Shown: one piece after another, positions 15,675 to 24,740 of the stretch | Position numbering within the stretch: position 1 is the stretch's first letter | Layout of the letters: every line of letters starts with the position of its first letter | Source: Falsiroseomonas frigidaquae | Lineage (GTDB): Bacteria > Pseudomonadota > Alphaproteobacteria > Acetobacterales > Acetobacteraceae | Reading direction: 5' to 3' | Length of the DNA: 64,000 nucleotides | NCBI RefSeq assembly: GCF_012163145.1 | Contig: NZ_JAAVTX010000005.1 | Coordinates: forward strand, 434,001-498,000 | Translations under genes and position numbers: made by a program | The notes under the pieces: generated by a model | What the model was told of the DNA's origin: nothing | The model's database searches: none | Seen by the model: only the letters and a program-made list of their open reading frames with translations

Positions 15675-18047
15675 TCAGCCGGCTTTCGGCGCCGACTGAA
15701 TCGCCTGCCACACGCGCTCCGGCGTCGCCGGCATGTCGATGTGGCGGATGCCATGGGCGGAAAGCGCATCCACCACCGCATTCATCACCGCTGGCAGCGA
15801 TCCTGCGCAGCCAGCCTCGCCGCAGCCCTTGGCGCCGAGAGGATTGGTGGTAGCGGGAACCGGGTGGCTGACGAAGGTGATGTCAGGCATGTCACCTGCC
15901 CGCGGCAGCGCATAGTCGAGGTAGCTGCCGGTCTGCATCTGGCCATCCTCGCCGAAGGCCACGCTCTCCATCAGCGCCTGGCCGATGCCCTGGGCGATAC
16001 CGCCATGCGCCTGGCCGGCAACCAGCATCGGGTTCACGATGACGCCGAAGTCATTCACCGACAGATAGCGGTCGATGCTGACGATCCCGGTCTCCGGATC
16101 GATCTCGACCTCCGCGACGTGGCAGCCATTCGGGTAAGCCTGCGGCGCCTGGTCGAAGACATGGGTCACATCGAGCGTCGCGGGCACCCCCTCCGGCAGC
16201 GCCGGCGCCTGTTGCAGCCGGGCGGCCAGCTCCATGATGCCGACGCCACGGTCGGTGCCGGCGATCAGGAAGCGGCCTTCGCCGGACTCAGGATGCGCCT
16301 CGAACTCGATATCCGAAACGGCCGCCTCCAGCGCCCAGGCCGCGGCTGCACGCCCCTTCTCCACCACCAGTTCCGAAGCCTCGACGATGGCGGCGCCGGA
16401 GGCCATGAGCGACTTCGACCCGCCGGTGCCGCCACCGGCCACCAGCTCGTCCGAATCGCCCTGCTTCAGGCGGATCTGGTGGAAGGGAACGCCTATGGAT
16501 TGGTGCAGCACCTGGGCGAAGGCACTCCAATGCCCCTGCCCGTAGTCCAGCGTGCCGGTGACGATGGTGACGGTGCCGTCCTTCTCGAAGCGGATGCCGC
16601 CCTGTTCCTTGGTCGGCGGTGCCGTACATTCGAGGAAATTGCCGATTCCGAGGCCGCGCAACAGGCCCTTCTCCGCGCTTGCCGCCTTGCGGGAAGCGAA
16701 GCCGGGCAGGTCGGCGGCCGTGATCGTCTGGTCCAGCAGCGCAGTGAAGTCGCCGCCGTCATAGTTGCTGCCGGACGCGGCAGCGTAGGGCATTTCCTCC
16801 GGTCGGATGTGGTTGCGGCGGCGCAGCTCGATGGCGTTCAGCCCCATCTCCTTCGCCGCGGCTTCGATCAGCCGTTCCATGAAGTAGTTGCCTTCCGGCC
16901 GGCCGGCGCCGCGATAGGCGGAGACGGGGCTCGTGTTGGTCAACAGGCTCCGCGTCACCACCTCGATCAGCGGCGTGCGGTAATTGGACTGCACGTTCTT
17001 CCAGAAATTCGCGGTGCCCATCAGCGGCGCGACGGTGGACAGGTAGGCCCCCATATTGGCGAAGGAGGTCAGCCGCACGGCCAGGAAACGGCCCTGGGCA
17101 TCCAAGGCAAGCTCGGCCTCCACCTCATGGTCCCGGCCGTGCTGATCGGAGAGGAAGCTGCTGGTCCGCTCATCCGTCCACTTCACTGGCCGGCCGAGTT
17201 CCTTCGCGGCATGCAGCAGGCAGATGTATTCGGGATAGGCATTAGCCTTCATGCCGAAGCTGCCGCCGACATTGCCGGTCAGGATCCGCACCTGCTGCGT
17301 CGGCACCTTCAGGACCTCGTTGGCCATCTGCGCGCGCAGCCCGAAAACGCCCTGGCAGCCAACGCGCAGCACGTAGCGGCCATCCTCGAAGGATCCGATG
17401 GCGCTGCGCGGTTCCATGGCGCAGACCACGATGCGGTTGTTGCGGATGCCCAGGCGCGTGACATGTGCGGCCGACGCGAAGGCCTCGGCCACCTTGGTGC
17501 TGTCGCCCTGCTGGAAATCCAGCACGAGATTGCCCGGGATGTCGTCATACAGCTGCGGTGCACCAGGCTCGGCGGCGGCGGAGGCCTGGGTGACAGCCGG
17601 CAGCATGTCGATGTCGAGCTCGACCATTTCCGCAGCGTCCTTCGCCTCGGCGCGCGACTCCGCGACGACAAAGGCCACGGGGTCGCCGACGAAGCGAACC
17701 TTGTCAGTGGCCAGCGCGTGCCGATAGGTCGTCCGGATGGGCGAACCATCGCGATTCTTCAGCGGCATGCCACACTTCATCGGGCCATAGCCGGCGGCCA
17801 CCAGGTCCGCGCCGGTCCAGACGCCCAACACCCCCGGCATGGCGCGTGCAGCGTCCGTACCGATGCCGCGGATCACGCCATGGGCATAGGGGCTGCGCAC
17901 CATCACGCACCAGATCTGGCCCGGCAGGGCGATGTCATCCGTGTACTGGCCTCGTCCGGTCAGCAGAATCGGGTCCTCGGCGCGCGGCACGGACTGCCCG
18001 ATTCCGAACTTCAGGCGCGTCGCGTCCAGCATGTTGGTGTCGGGCAT
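15675..18047 (-). CDS. Xanthine dehydrogenase-family molybdopterin subunit, CoxL-like form II
   Basis: 790 residues, normal for large molybdenum-hydroxylase subunits. N-terminal aldehyde oxidase/xanthine dehydrogenase a/b hammerhead region (RAEDPILLTGRGQYTDDI); the active-site loop at about residue 375 reads AYRGAGR, the form II signature, not the AYxCSFR of true CO dehydrogenase. A catalytic-glutamate segment GCGEAG lies near residue 740. It probably oxidises an aldehyde or N-heterocycle; true CO oxidation is unlikely. The usual FAD (CoxM) and iron-sulfur (CoxS) subunit genes are not adjacent, which is unusual. Start ATG has GAGGA 5 nt upstream. Confidence 0.85.
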   Translation of the reverse strand: MPDTNMLDATRLKFGIGQSVPRAEDPILLTGRGQYTDDIALPGQIWCVMVRSPYAHGVIRGIGTDAARAMPGVLGVWTGADLVAAGYGPMKCGMPLKNRDGSPIRTTYRHALATDKVRFVGDPVAFVVAESRAEAKDAAEMVELDIDMLPAVTQASAAAEPGAPQLYDDIPGNLVLDFQQGDSTKVAEAFASAAHVTRLGIRNNRIVVCAMEPRSAIGSFEDGRYVLRVGCQGVFGLRAQMANEVLKVPTQQVRILTGNVGGSFGMKANAYPEYICLLHAAKELGRPVKWTDERTSSFLSDQHGRDHEVEAELALDAQGRFLAVRLTSFANMGAYLSTVAPLMGTANFWKNVQSNYRTPLIEVVTRSLLTNTSPVSAYRGAGRPEGNYFMERLIEAAAKEMGLNAIELRRRNHIRPEEMPYAAASGSNYDGGDFTALLDQTITAADLPGFASRKAASAEKGLLRGLGIGNFLECTAPPTKEQGGIRFEKDGTVTIVTGTLDYGQGHWSAFAQVLHQSIGVPFHQIRLKQGDSDELVAGGGTGGSKSLMASGAAIVEASELVVEKGRAAAAWALEAAVSDIEFEAHPESGEGRFLIAGTDRGVGIMELAARLQQAPALPEGVPATLDVTHVFDQAPQAYPNGCHVAEVEIDPETGIVSIDRYLSVNDFGVIVNPMLVAGQAHGGIAQGIGQALMESVAFGEDGQMQTGSYLDYALPRAGDMPDITFVSHPVPATTNPLGAKGCGEAGCAGSLPAVMNAVVDALSAHGIRHIDMPATPERVWQAIQSAPKAG

Positions 18048-18119
18048 CGGGTCCTCACGGCAGGTTCGGTAGGGAATTGGGTGGAGGTGCCACCCTGGGA
18101 AGGGGCGGCTGCCTCCGGA

Positions 18120-19148
18120 TCAGCCTCGTGGCGGCGTGGCCGCGGCGGCGAATCTTCCGTCCATCCGCCGCAGCCAGTTCGCATAGTCGGCATAGGCAGC
18201 CTCCGGTGCAAATCGCGGCGCCCAGCCAAGAGCCCGGGCGCGTTCGATCGTCATCAAGCCGCGCGGGCGCATCTCGTTGAAGGGGATGTTCGGCGCCTCC
18301 CCCGCCGCCGCGTGGCGCCAGGTGAAGCCGGGTATCTCGGCCGCCAGACTGTCGCAGCAGGCAGCCGCATGCGGCGACCAATCCTGTGCGGAGGCAAGAT
18401 TGAACACGCGGGCGGGCGGGTCGGCGCAATCCAGCAGCGCGAGCAGCCCCGCCACCAGATCCTTCACATAGATCCAGTCGTAGCGGGGCAGAGGCGCCGG
18501 CGGCAGGATGGCCACATCGCCACGGGCGGCGGCCTGAAAGATCGCCAGATGCGGGCTGAGCGTATCGCGCAGCCCGGTATCACGCTCCCACGGCCCGTAG
18601 GTGGCGCCGATCCGCGCAGCCACCGCATCCAACCCCCACAGATCGGCCAGCCGCAGCCCGGCCCGCTCCACCGCATACTTCGTCACGCCATACAGGCTGA
18701 TCGGCATGCAGGGCGTCGTCACCTCGTCCAGCCAGTCATGGTTATAGGCCGATTCGCCATAGACGGCGGAGGAAGCCGGCAGCACCACGCGCCGCACCGT
18801 GCCGGCATCCCGCGCCGCCGCCAAGGTCGCGATCACGCCATGCAGGTTCACATCCAGCACCAGGCCAGGCGCGGCTGCTTCCCGGGCCGGGCCGGCGGTG
18901 ACAGCCGCGAAGGGAAAAACGCGGTCGATGCGGTGGCTGGCGAACAGCGCGGCCAGGGCCGCGGCATCACGCACATCGCCTGTCACGACATCGAGCCGCC
19001 CCGGCAGGTCGCCAAAAACCTCCGCTGCAGGGGCCGGCAGTGCGGCTTCCTGACCAAAGACGACCACATGCTCGCCGCGCCCGAGCAACGCCTCGACGAG
19101 GTTCAGGCCGACGAACCCGGCGCCTCCGGTGACGAGAACGGCAGACAT
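18120..19148 (-). CDS. NAD-dependent epimerase/dehydratase (extended SDR)
   Basis: 342 residues. Rossmann motif TGGAGFVG at residues 7-14, catalytic serine in LPASSAVYGES, and the YxxxK pair in SLYGVTKYA, the standard set of nucleotide-sugar epimerases and dehydratases. The substrate cannot be told from sequence. It is transcribed toward the CoxL-like gene with 72 bp between; no sugar genes flank it. Confidence 0.85.
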   Translation of the reverse strand: MSAVLVTGGAGFVGLNLVEALLGRGEHVVVFGQEAALPAPAAEVFGDLPGRLDVVTGDVRDAAALAALFASHRIDRVFPFAAVTAGPAREAAAPGLVLDVNLHGVIATLAAARDAGTVRRVVLPASSAVYGESAYNHDWLDEVTTPCMPISLYGVTKYAVERAGLRLADLWGLDAVAARIGATYGPWERDTGLRDTLSPHLAIFQAAARGDVAILPPAPLPRYDWIYVKDLVAGLLALLDCADPPARVFNLASAQDWSPHAAACCDSLAAEIPGFTWRHAAAGEAPNIPFNEMRPRGLMTIERARALGWAPRFAPEAAYADYANWLRRMDGRFAAAATPPRG

Positions 19149-19209
19149 GGGGCGACTCCTTCACAGCCCCCCCTGGATATCCCGGTCGCCACGCCGCAGA
19201 AAGCCGCCC

Positions 19210-20445
19210 ATGACCGAAGCCCGCCTCGCACCGCCTTCCTCCGCCGCCCCCTCCGGACGGGTTGTCGTCATCGGCGCTGGTCCGGCCGGACTCATGGCGG
19301 CCGAGCGCCTTGCCAGCGCGGGGCTGGCGGTGACGGTCCATGACCACATGCCGTCCGTCGGACGGAAGTTCCTCATGGCCGGCCGTGGCGGCCTGAATCT
19401 CACGCATTCGGAGGAACTGGAGCTTTTCCTCACCCGCTTCCGCCCAGCGGCCCCGCCCCTTCTGGCGGCCATCCGCGCCTTCCCGCCCAGCGCACTGATC
19501 GCCTGGTGCGAGGGACTCGGCATCGGCACCTTCCGCGGCAGCAGCGGCCGCATCTTCCCGGAAAGCCACAAAGCCTCGCCACTGCTGCGCGCTTGGCTGG
19601 CCCGGCTCGCGGGGCTGGGTGCGGGCCTGAAGCTGCGCAGCCGCTGGCTGGGGTGGACCGAGACGGGAGCCCCTCACTTCAGTGACGCAGCCGAGGCTGA
19701 TAGGCCGATCGCCACCGTACTGGCCGTGGGCGGCGCTTCCTGGCCCCGACTTGGTTCGGACGGGACCTGGCCCTCCCATCTGCCGGGCGTTGCGGTCGCG
19801 CCCTGGGCGCCGGCCAATATGGGCTTTGCCACCCCCTGGTCGGAGCACTTCCGGGCCCGGCATGAGGGTACGCCACTGAAGCGCATTGCCATCCGCTTCG
19901 GCACGGTGACGGTGCGGGGGGAAGCGTTGATCACGTCGACCGGCCTTGAAGGCGGCGCACTGTATGCGCTGTCGGCGCCGCTGCGCCAGGCGATCGCCGA
20001 GCAGGGAAGCGCCGAAATCACCCTGGACCTGCGCCCCGATCTGACGGCGCGGGAGGTCACCGACCGCCTGGCAGCACGCCCCCGCGCCGAATCGCTGGCG
20101 AACGGGCTGCGGAAGGCCCTTGCCATGCCACCGGCCGCCATCGGCCTGGTGCAGGAGGCGCTGCGCGCGGGTGACGGCAGCCCCACGGAATTGGTGAAAA
20201 GCCTGCCGATCCGCCTGACTGGCACCGCCGCGCTGGACCGCGCGATTTCCTCCGCCGGCGGCCTCGCCTGGTCGGAGCTGGATGCGCGCCTCATGCTGAA
20301 GGCCCGCCCCGGTGTCTTCGCCTGCGGCGAGATGCTGGATTGGGAGGCACCGACCGGCGGCTACCTGCTGCAGGGCTGCTTCAGCACCGGCGTCGCCGCC
20401 GCGAACGGGGTTCTCGCCTGGCTGGCGGACCAGGAGCGGATCTGA
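19210..20445 (+). CDS. FAD-dependent flavoprotein, HI0933/PP_4765-like
   Basis: 411 residues from the ATG at 19210. Dinucleotide-binding motif VVVIGAGPAGLMAAERL near residue 17, then GRKFLMAGRGGLNLTHSE, the signature of the HI0933-like flavoprotein family, and near the C-terminus a second FAD contact CGEMLDWEAPTGGYLLQGCFSTG. These soluble flavoproteins are widespread, but no reaction has been firmly assigned. Convergent with the Lrp-type gene, stops 4 bp apart. Confidence 0.85.
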   Translation: MTEARLAPPSSAAPSGRVVVIGAGPAGLMAAERLASAGLAVTVHDHMPSVGRKFLMAGRGGLNLTHSEELELFLTRFRPAAPPLLAAIRAFPPSALIAWCEGLGIGTFRGSSGRIFPESHKASPLLRAWLARLAGLGAGLKLRSRWLGWTETGAPHFSDAAEADRPIATVLAVGGASWPRLGSDGTWPSHLPGVAVAPWAPANMGFATPWSEHFRARHEGTPLKRIAIRFGTVTVRGEALITSTGLEGGALYALSAPLRQAIAEQGSAEITLDLRPDLTAREVTDRLAARPRAESLANGLRKALAMPPAAIGLVQEALRAGDGSPTELVKSLPIRLTGTAALDRAISSAGGLAWSELDARLMLKARPGVFACGEMLDWEAPTGGYLLQGCFSTGVAAANGVLAWLADQERI

Positions 20446-20449
20446 AGGG

Positions 20450-20923
20450 TCAGATCGGTACCGCGCCTGGTGGCTTGAGCGCCATCAACACGAAGGAGCT
20501 CCGCGTTTCCTTCACGCCCGGCATCCGCAGCAGGGCCTTCAGCGCGAATTCGGCGTAGGCCTCGAAATCCGACGCGACGACATGCAGCATGTAGTCCATG
20601 CCGCCGCTCATGGCGTAGGCCGCGACCACCTCGCTCCGCGCCTCGAGCGCCCGATGGAACGCCGCCGCAACCTCCTCGGCATGGGAGGACAGGGCGACCT
20701 GGACGAAGGCCTGGATCGGCAGGCCTACCCTCGTCGGGTCCACCACCGCTGTATAGCGGGCGATCACCCCCGCCTCCTCCATCCGCCGGATGCGCCGCAG
20801 GCAGGGGGTGGCGGACAAACCCACCTGCTCTGCAAGCAGCGTAACGGCGATGCGGCCATCCTGCTGCAGCGCGCGCAGGATCCGGCGATCTATCTCGTCC
20901 AGGCTGATGGTGGATTTCGCCAT
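20450..20923 (-). CDS. Lrp/AsnC-family transcriptional regulator
   Basis: 157 residues: N-terminal winged helix-turn-helix (LDEIDRRILRALQQDGRI, then LAEQVGLSATPCLRRIRRME) and a C-terminal RAM ligand-sensing domain (SGGMDYMLHVVASDFEAY). It is divergent from hppD across 117 bp full of inverted repeats, so it most likely controls tyrosine/phenylalanine catabolism and itself, with an aromatic amino acid as effector. That assignment is from context. Confidence 0.9.
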   Translation of the reverse strand: MAKSTISLDEIDRRILRALQQDGRIAVTLLAEQVGLSATPCLRRIRRMEEAGVIARYTAVVDPTRVGLPIQAFVQVALSSHAEEVAAAFHRALEARSEVVAAYAMSGGMDYMLHVVASDFEAYAEFALKALLRMPGVKETRSSFVLMALKPPGAVPI

Positions 20924-20939
20924 GGCTGCGCACCCCGAT

Positions 20940-20983
20940 GGTCAATTTGCCTATTTTGACCACATTTTGTGGCGTATTTCGCC
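20940..20983. promoter_or_regulatory. Cluster of inverted repeats, candidate Lrp-type operator
   Basis: Three inverted repeats lie side by side in AT-rich DNA between the Lrp-type gene and hppD: GGTCAA-N10-TTGACC (20940-20961), CCACA-TTT-TGTGG (20960-20972) and GGCG-TATTT-CGCC (20971-20983). They touch or overlap, as expected for a multimeric Lrp-family protein that binds several sites and represses its own gene. Which arms are bound is unknown. Confidence 0.5.
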
Positions 20984-21040
20984 GAATTTCACCCCTGCAT
21001 TTGTCCTATTTCTGGAAGCACCCTGAACGGAGTGCACGCC

Positions 21041-22147
21041 ATGGATGTTCCGCCCGATCGCAGCGCCTATGCCGGCCGCATCTCGGACGCCAATCCGATG
21101 GGCACGGATGGCTTCGAGTTCGTCGAGTTCACCGGGCCGGACATCCCCTATCTGGAGGCGCTTTTCAGCCGCCTCGGCTTCGCCGCCGTGGCCCGGCACC
21201 GGTCCAAGGCCGTGACGCTGTGGCGTCAGGGTGACGTCAACTTCCTGATCAATGCCGAGCCGGAAAGCTTTGCCCAGGCCTTCGCCCGGCTGCACGGCCC
21301 CTCTGCCTGCGCCATGGCATTCCGGGTCGCGGACGCTGCAGAGGCCTATAAGCGCGCCATCGCGCTCGGCGCCAAGCCCGTGACCGGCAAGGTCGGCCCG
21401 ATGGAGCTGAACATCCCGGCCATCGAGGGCATCGGTGGATCGCTGCTGTACTTCGTGGATCGCTACGGCGCGCGCGGCAACATCTACGACGTGGATTTCC
21501 GCTGGATCGGCGAGCGTGACCCGCACCCGGTCGGCGCTGGGCTGACAGTGATCGACCACCTGACCCACAACGTCCATCGCGGCCGCATGGATGTGTGGTG
21601 GCAGTTCTACGCCAAGCTCTTCAACTTCAAGGAAATTCGCTACTTCGACATCGAGGGCAAGCTGACCGGCCTCAAGTCCCGCGCGCTGACATCTCCCTGC
21701 GGGCAGATCCGCATCCCGATCAATGAAAGCTCTGACGACCGCAGCCAGATCGAGGAGTTCCTCCGCGCCTATCAGGGCGAAGGCATCCAGCATGTTGCCC
21801 TCGGCGCAACAGACATCCACGCCAGCGTCGAGCGGATGCGCGATGCTGGCGTAGCCTTCCTCGATACGCCTGATACTTACTACGAGCTGCTGCCGAACCG
21901 CCTTCCGGGCAGCGAGCAGTGGCTGGAGCGTCTGCGCCGCAACCGCATCCTGATGGATGGCGCCCCAACGCCAGAGGGTGGTCGGCTGCTGCAGATCTTC
22001 ACCGGCAACGTCATCGGACCGATCTTCTTCGAACTGATTCAGCGGCAGGGCGACCAGGGCTTCGGCGAGGGCAATTTTCGCGCGCTGTTCGAGAGCATCG
22101 AGCTGGACCAGATCCGACGCGGCGTCCTCAAGCCGACGGAGGCTTGA
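21041..22147 (+). CDS. hppD: 4-hydroxyphenylpyruvate dioxygenase
   Basis: 368 residues from the ATG at 21041 (GGAG about 9 nt upstream). Converts 4-hydroxyphenylpyruvate to homogentisate in tyrosine breakdown. Two vicinal-oxygen-chelate halves are visible; the C-terminal half supplies the iron ligands: His in IDHLTHNV, His in GIQHVALGATDI, and Glu in the last motif FRALFESIELDQ. The segment FFELIQRQGDQGFGEGNF is diagnostic. No homogentisate dioxygenase gene is adjacent. Its last 20 nt overlap the end of the fliJ-like gene on the other strand. Confidence 0.95.
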   Translation: MDVPPDRSAYAGRISDANPMGTDGFEFVEFTGPDIPYLEALFSRLGFAAVARHRSKAVTLWRQGDVNFLINAEPESFAQAFARLHGPSACAMAFRVADAAEAYKRAIALGAKPVTGKVGPMELNIPAIEGIGGSLLYFVDRYGARGNIYDVDFRWIGERDPHPVGAGLTVIDHLTHNVHRGRMDVWWQFYAKLFNFKEIRYFDIEGKLTGLKSRALTSPCGQIRIPINESSDDRSQIEEFLRAYQGEGIQHVALGATDIHASVERMRDAGVAFLDTPDTYYELLPNRLPGSEQWLERLRRNRILMDGAPTPEGGRLLQIFTGNVIGPIFFELIQRQGDQGFGEGNFRALFESIELDQIRRGVLKPTEA

Positions 22148-22538
22148 CCGGGCGCCCACCCAAATCGCCCAGCAGCCGGTCCGCCCTGGCATGCCGGGCG
22201 GCGCGGCGGTCCCGGGCGCGCCGCGCCGCCTCCTCCACCACCAGCTGCTCGGCGCGGGAGGCTACTGCAACGGCCTGCTGCGCCACCGTCAGCGCCGCAT
22301 CGGTGGCGGTATGGAGCGTGGCGGCCTGCGCCACCCGCGCGCGGGCGCCGGGCAGCCAGGCTGCATAGGCTGCCGCCGCCGCCCCGCCGACCTCGGCGGC
22401 CAGTTCCTGCGTCACCCGATCGAGCGCCACGGCGGCGCGATCCTCCGCACGCAGCTTCCCGGCGAAGCTACGACGCGCCTCCTCCAGTTCCAACCGGCGC
22501 AGCAGGCCCAGGGCGCGGAGCGGATCAGGCCGGGGCAT
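22128..22538 (-). CDS. fliJ: FliJ-like flagellar export chaperone
   Basis: 136 residues from the ATG at 22538, which has GGAGG 9 nt upstream and lies inside the 3' end of fliI. The protein is almost entirely helical, rich in alanine, arginine and glutamate with coiled-coil heptads (LRRLELEEARRSF, AEQLVVEEAARRAR). No strong motif exists for this family; the call rests on size, coiled-coil character and its place directly after fliI. FliJ would connect the FliI ATPase to the FlhA export gate. Confidence 0.55.
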   Translation of the reverse strand: MPRPDPLRALGLLRRLELEEARRSFAGKLRAEDRAAVALDRVTQELAAEVGGAAAAAYAAWLPGARARVAQAATLHTATDAALTVAQQAVAVASRAEQLVVEEAARRARDRRAARHARADRLLGDLGGRPVKPPSA

Positions 22539-23862
22539 CGGCCAGGGCCTCCGCAAGGCCGTTGAACGCCTGGTCTAGGGTCGAGACATCCCCGCGCGCC
22601 TGATGCAGCATTGCCTCGATCCGTGGCGCCAGGCGCAGCGCCGCATCGGTCTCCGGGTCGGTGCCGGGCCGGTACGCGCCAAGGCGGACCAGATCCGCCA
22701 CGTCATCCCGCAGCGCCAGCAGGCGCCGGGCTCGCCGGGCCAGGCCCGCCTGGTCCGCGGTCAGGCAACCGGGCACGGAGCGCGATAGGCTGCGCAGCAC
22801 TTCCACCGCGGGGAAACGACCGGCCTCGGCGATCCGCCGCTCCAGCACCACGTGCCCATCCAGGATGCCACGCACGGCGTCCGCGATCGGCTCGTCATGG
22901 TCGTCGCCTTCCACCAGCACGGTCAGCAGCGCGGTGATGCTGCCGGACCCGGGGCCGCCAGGTCCGGCGCGTTCCAGCAGAGCCGGAAGTTCACGAAACA
23001 CGCTGGGGGGATAGCCGCGCGTCGCCGGCGGCTCCCCGGCCGCCAAGCCGATCTCGCGGCAGGCAAGGGCGAAGCGGGTTACCGAATCAAGCAGCAGCAG
23101 AACGCGCTGGCCAGAGTCGCGGAAGTACTCGGCCACCGCGAGGCTGGCATAGCCCGCCTCGCGCCGCATGGCCGCGGAGGCGTCGGAGGTGGCACAAACG
23201 ACGACGCTGCGCGCCAGGCCCTCCGGCCCGAGATCATCCTCGATGAATTCGCGCAGCTCACGGCCGCGCTCCCCGATCAGCGCCAATACGACAGTGTCGA
23301 AAGACGCGGCCCGGGCCATGGTGGCCAGCAGCGTGGATTTGCCGATGCCCGAGGCGGCGAACAGGCCCAGCCGCTGGCCCTCGCGCATCGTGCAGAAAGC
23401 GTCGATCACGCGAACGCCGACGCCGATTGGGGGGCCAAGGCGCTGTCGTTGAGCTGCATTCGGCGCCGCAGCGCGGGTCGGGCGTGCCTGCTGTCCGCTA
23501 AGCAGCGGACCTTTGCCATCCATGGGGTTGCCCAGCGGGTCGATGACCCGGCCCCGCCATCGCTGGCCGATCCGCAGGCCGACGCGGGGAATCACCTCCA
23601 CCGGCAGGCCTTCGGCAATCGAAGCGGTTGCGCCGAAGACAACCGTGCGCGCGCTCGTTGGCCCGACACTCACAACCTCGGCGAGTCCCGTGTCGTCGTC
23701 CGTACTCTGAATACGAAGCCTGTCGCCGATCGCCAGATGCGGTCGGGCGCCGACGACATCGACGGTCAGCAGGTCAGCACCGCGCACCTGCCCCCGGCGC
23801 AGATGGCGTGGCGCACCGCGCAGGATACCACCGGCGAGGCGCCAGGGATGAGTTCCCATCAT
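22525..23862 (-). CDS. fliI: Flagellar protein export ATPase FliI
   Basis: 445 residues, full length for a type III export ATPase related to F1 beta. Walker A AASGIGKST at 169-177, GERGRELREFIEDD at 198-211, Walker B LLLLDSVTRFA at 255-265, and GYPPSVFRELPALLERAG at 284-301. It drives export of flagellar rod, hook and filament subunits. A non-flagellar type III ATPase is possible by sequence alone, but chemotaxis genes lie next door. No convincing ribosome site precedes the double ATG. Divergent from ctrA across a 132-bp AT-rich region with a CtrA-box-like sequence. Confidence 0.88.
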   Translation of the reverse strand: MMGTHPWRLAGGILRGAPRHLRRGQVRGADLLTVDVVGARPHLAIGDRLRIQSTDDDTGLAEVVSVGPTSARTVVFGATASIAEGLPVEVIPRVGLRIGQRWRGRVIDPLGNPMDGKGPLLSGQQARPTRAAAPNAAQRQRLGPPIGVGVRVIDAFCTMREGQRLGLFAASGIGKSTLLATMARAASFDTVVLALIGERGRELREFIEDDLGPEGLARSVVVCATSDASAAMRREAGYASLAVAEYFRDSGQRVLLLLDSVTRFALACREIGLAAGEPPATRGYPPSVFRELPALLERAGPGGPGSGSITALLTVLVEGDDHDEPIADAVRGILDGHVVLERRIAEAGRFPAVEVLRSLSRSVPGCLTADQAGLARRARRLLALRDDVADLVRLGAYRPGTDPETDAALRLAPRIEAMLHQARGDVSTLDQAFNGLAEALADAPA

Positions 23863-23876
23863 CGTCTAAAAATCAT

Positions 23877-23891
23877 TTAAATTACTATTTA
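23877..23891 (+). promoter_or_regulatory. Candidate CtrA box between fliI and ctrA
   Basis: TTAA-N7-TTTA at 23877-23891, seven of eight bases matching the TTAA-N7-TTAA site recognised by CtrA in Caulobacter and relatives. It lies 15 bp upstream of the fliI start and 103 bp upstream of the ctrA start in clearly AT-rich DNA. Suggests CtrA control of fliI and autoregulation; inference from one site. Confidence 0.4.
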
Positions 23892-23994
23892 TCAGTTTAT
23901 CGCTCAACCAGGATGCATTTTTTCGGTGAATAAGGCCTTCACATATCGCGCAGAGGTGGTATTCCTACACGCAGAAAGTGTGTGGAGGCCTTCC

Positions 23995-24729
23995 ATGCGT
24001 GTCCTTTTGGTTGAAGATGATACAATTGTCGCTCGCGGCGTCACCCTTGCGCTCAAGGCCGCGACGATGATTGTCGATACGGCCGATACGGGCGAGGAAG
24101 CTCTGGAACTGGCTCGGCTCTATGACTACGACATCGTGGTCCTCGACCTGATGCTGCCGGACATGGAGGGCTACGAAGTCGTCAGGCGATTGCGGGCCGC
24201 ACGATTGGAAACGCCGGTCCTGATCCTTTCGGGCCTCACGAGGCCCCAGGCCAAGGTGCGAGGCTTCGGCATGGGTGCCGATGACTACATCACCAAGCCC
24301 TTTGACCAGCAGGAACTGGTGGCCCGCATCCAGGCCATCGTCCGGCGTGCGAAAGGCTTCAGCCAGCCCACCCTCTCCGTCGGTCCGTTGACGCTCAACC
24401 TCGGTTCTCGAGAAGTCCTGGTCGATGGCAGGGCCGTACACCTGACCGGCAAGGAATATGCAGTGCTGGAGCTGCTGACCCTGCGAAAGGGCGTCGTGCT
24501 GACCAAGGAGGCCTTCCTGAACCACCTCTACGGCGGAATGGACGAGCCGGAAGTGAAGATCATCGACGTCTTCATCTGCAAGCTGCGCAAAAAGCTGGCC
24601 AGCGCGGGCGCGGCCGAACTGATCGGGACGGTCTGGGGGCGTGGCTACGTCCTGCGTGAACCGAACGGCACCATCCGGCTACCCTCCGGCCCGGATGGCC
24701 GGGGCGGCCCCGCCAGCGCTGCAGCCTGA
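23995..24729 (+). CDS. ctrA: Cell-cycle response regulator CtrA
   Basis: 244 residues from the ATG at 23995 (GGAGG 6 nt upstream). OmpR-type response regulator: receiver domain MRVLLVEDD with phospho-acceptor Asp in [14 protein letters not shown] (about residue 51) and Lys in ITKPFD, then a winged helix whose segment [19 protein letters not shown] and end VWGRGYVLR are almost as in Caulobacter CtrA. In alphaproteobacteria CtrA is phosphorylated through CckA-ChpT and controls flagellar, chemotaxis and division genes; here it sits among exactly such genes. The usual two-alanine C-terminal degradation tag is matched by the ending SAAA. Confidence 0.9.
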   Translation: MRVLLVEDDTIVARGVTLALKAATMIVDTADTGEEALELARLYDYDIVVLDLMLPDMEGYEVVRRLRAARLETPVLILSGLTRPQAKVRGFGMGADDYITKPFDQQELVARIQAIVRRAKGFSQPTLSVGPLTLNLGSREVLVDGRAVHLTGKEYAVLELLTLRKGVVLTKEAFLNHLYGGMDEPEVKIIDVFICKLRKKLASAGAAELIGTVWGRGYVLREPNGTIRLPSGPDGRGGPASAAA

Positions 24730-24740
24730 CGCAGTGACTA

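Noticed and set aside
15675-18047. True CO dehydrogenase large subunit
   Set aside because: The active-site loop is AYRGAGR and not AYxCSFR, so CO oxidation is unlikely.
15741-19343. 1200-codon plus-strand open frame opposite the CoxL-like and epimerase genes
   Set aside because: Antisense shadow in GC-rich DNA; rich in His/Arg/Gln without any domain, while both minus-strand genes have clear signatures.
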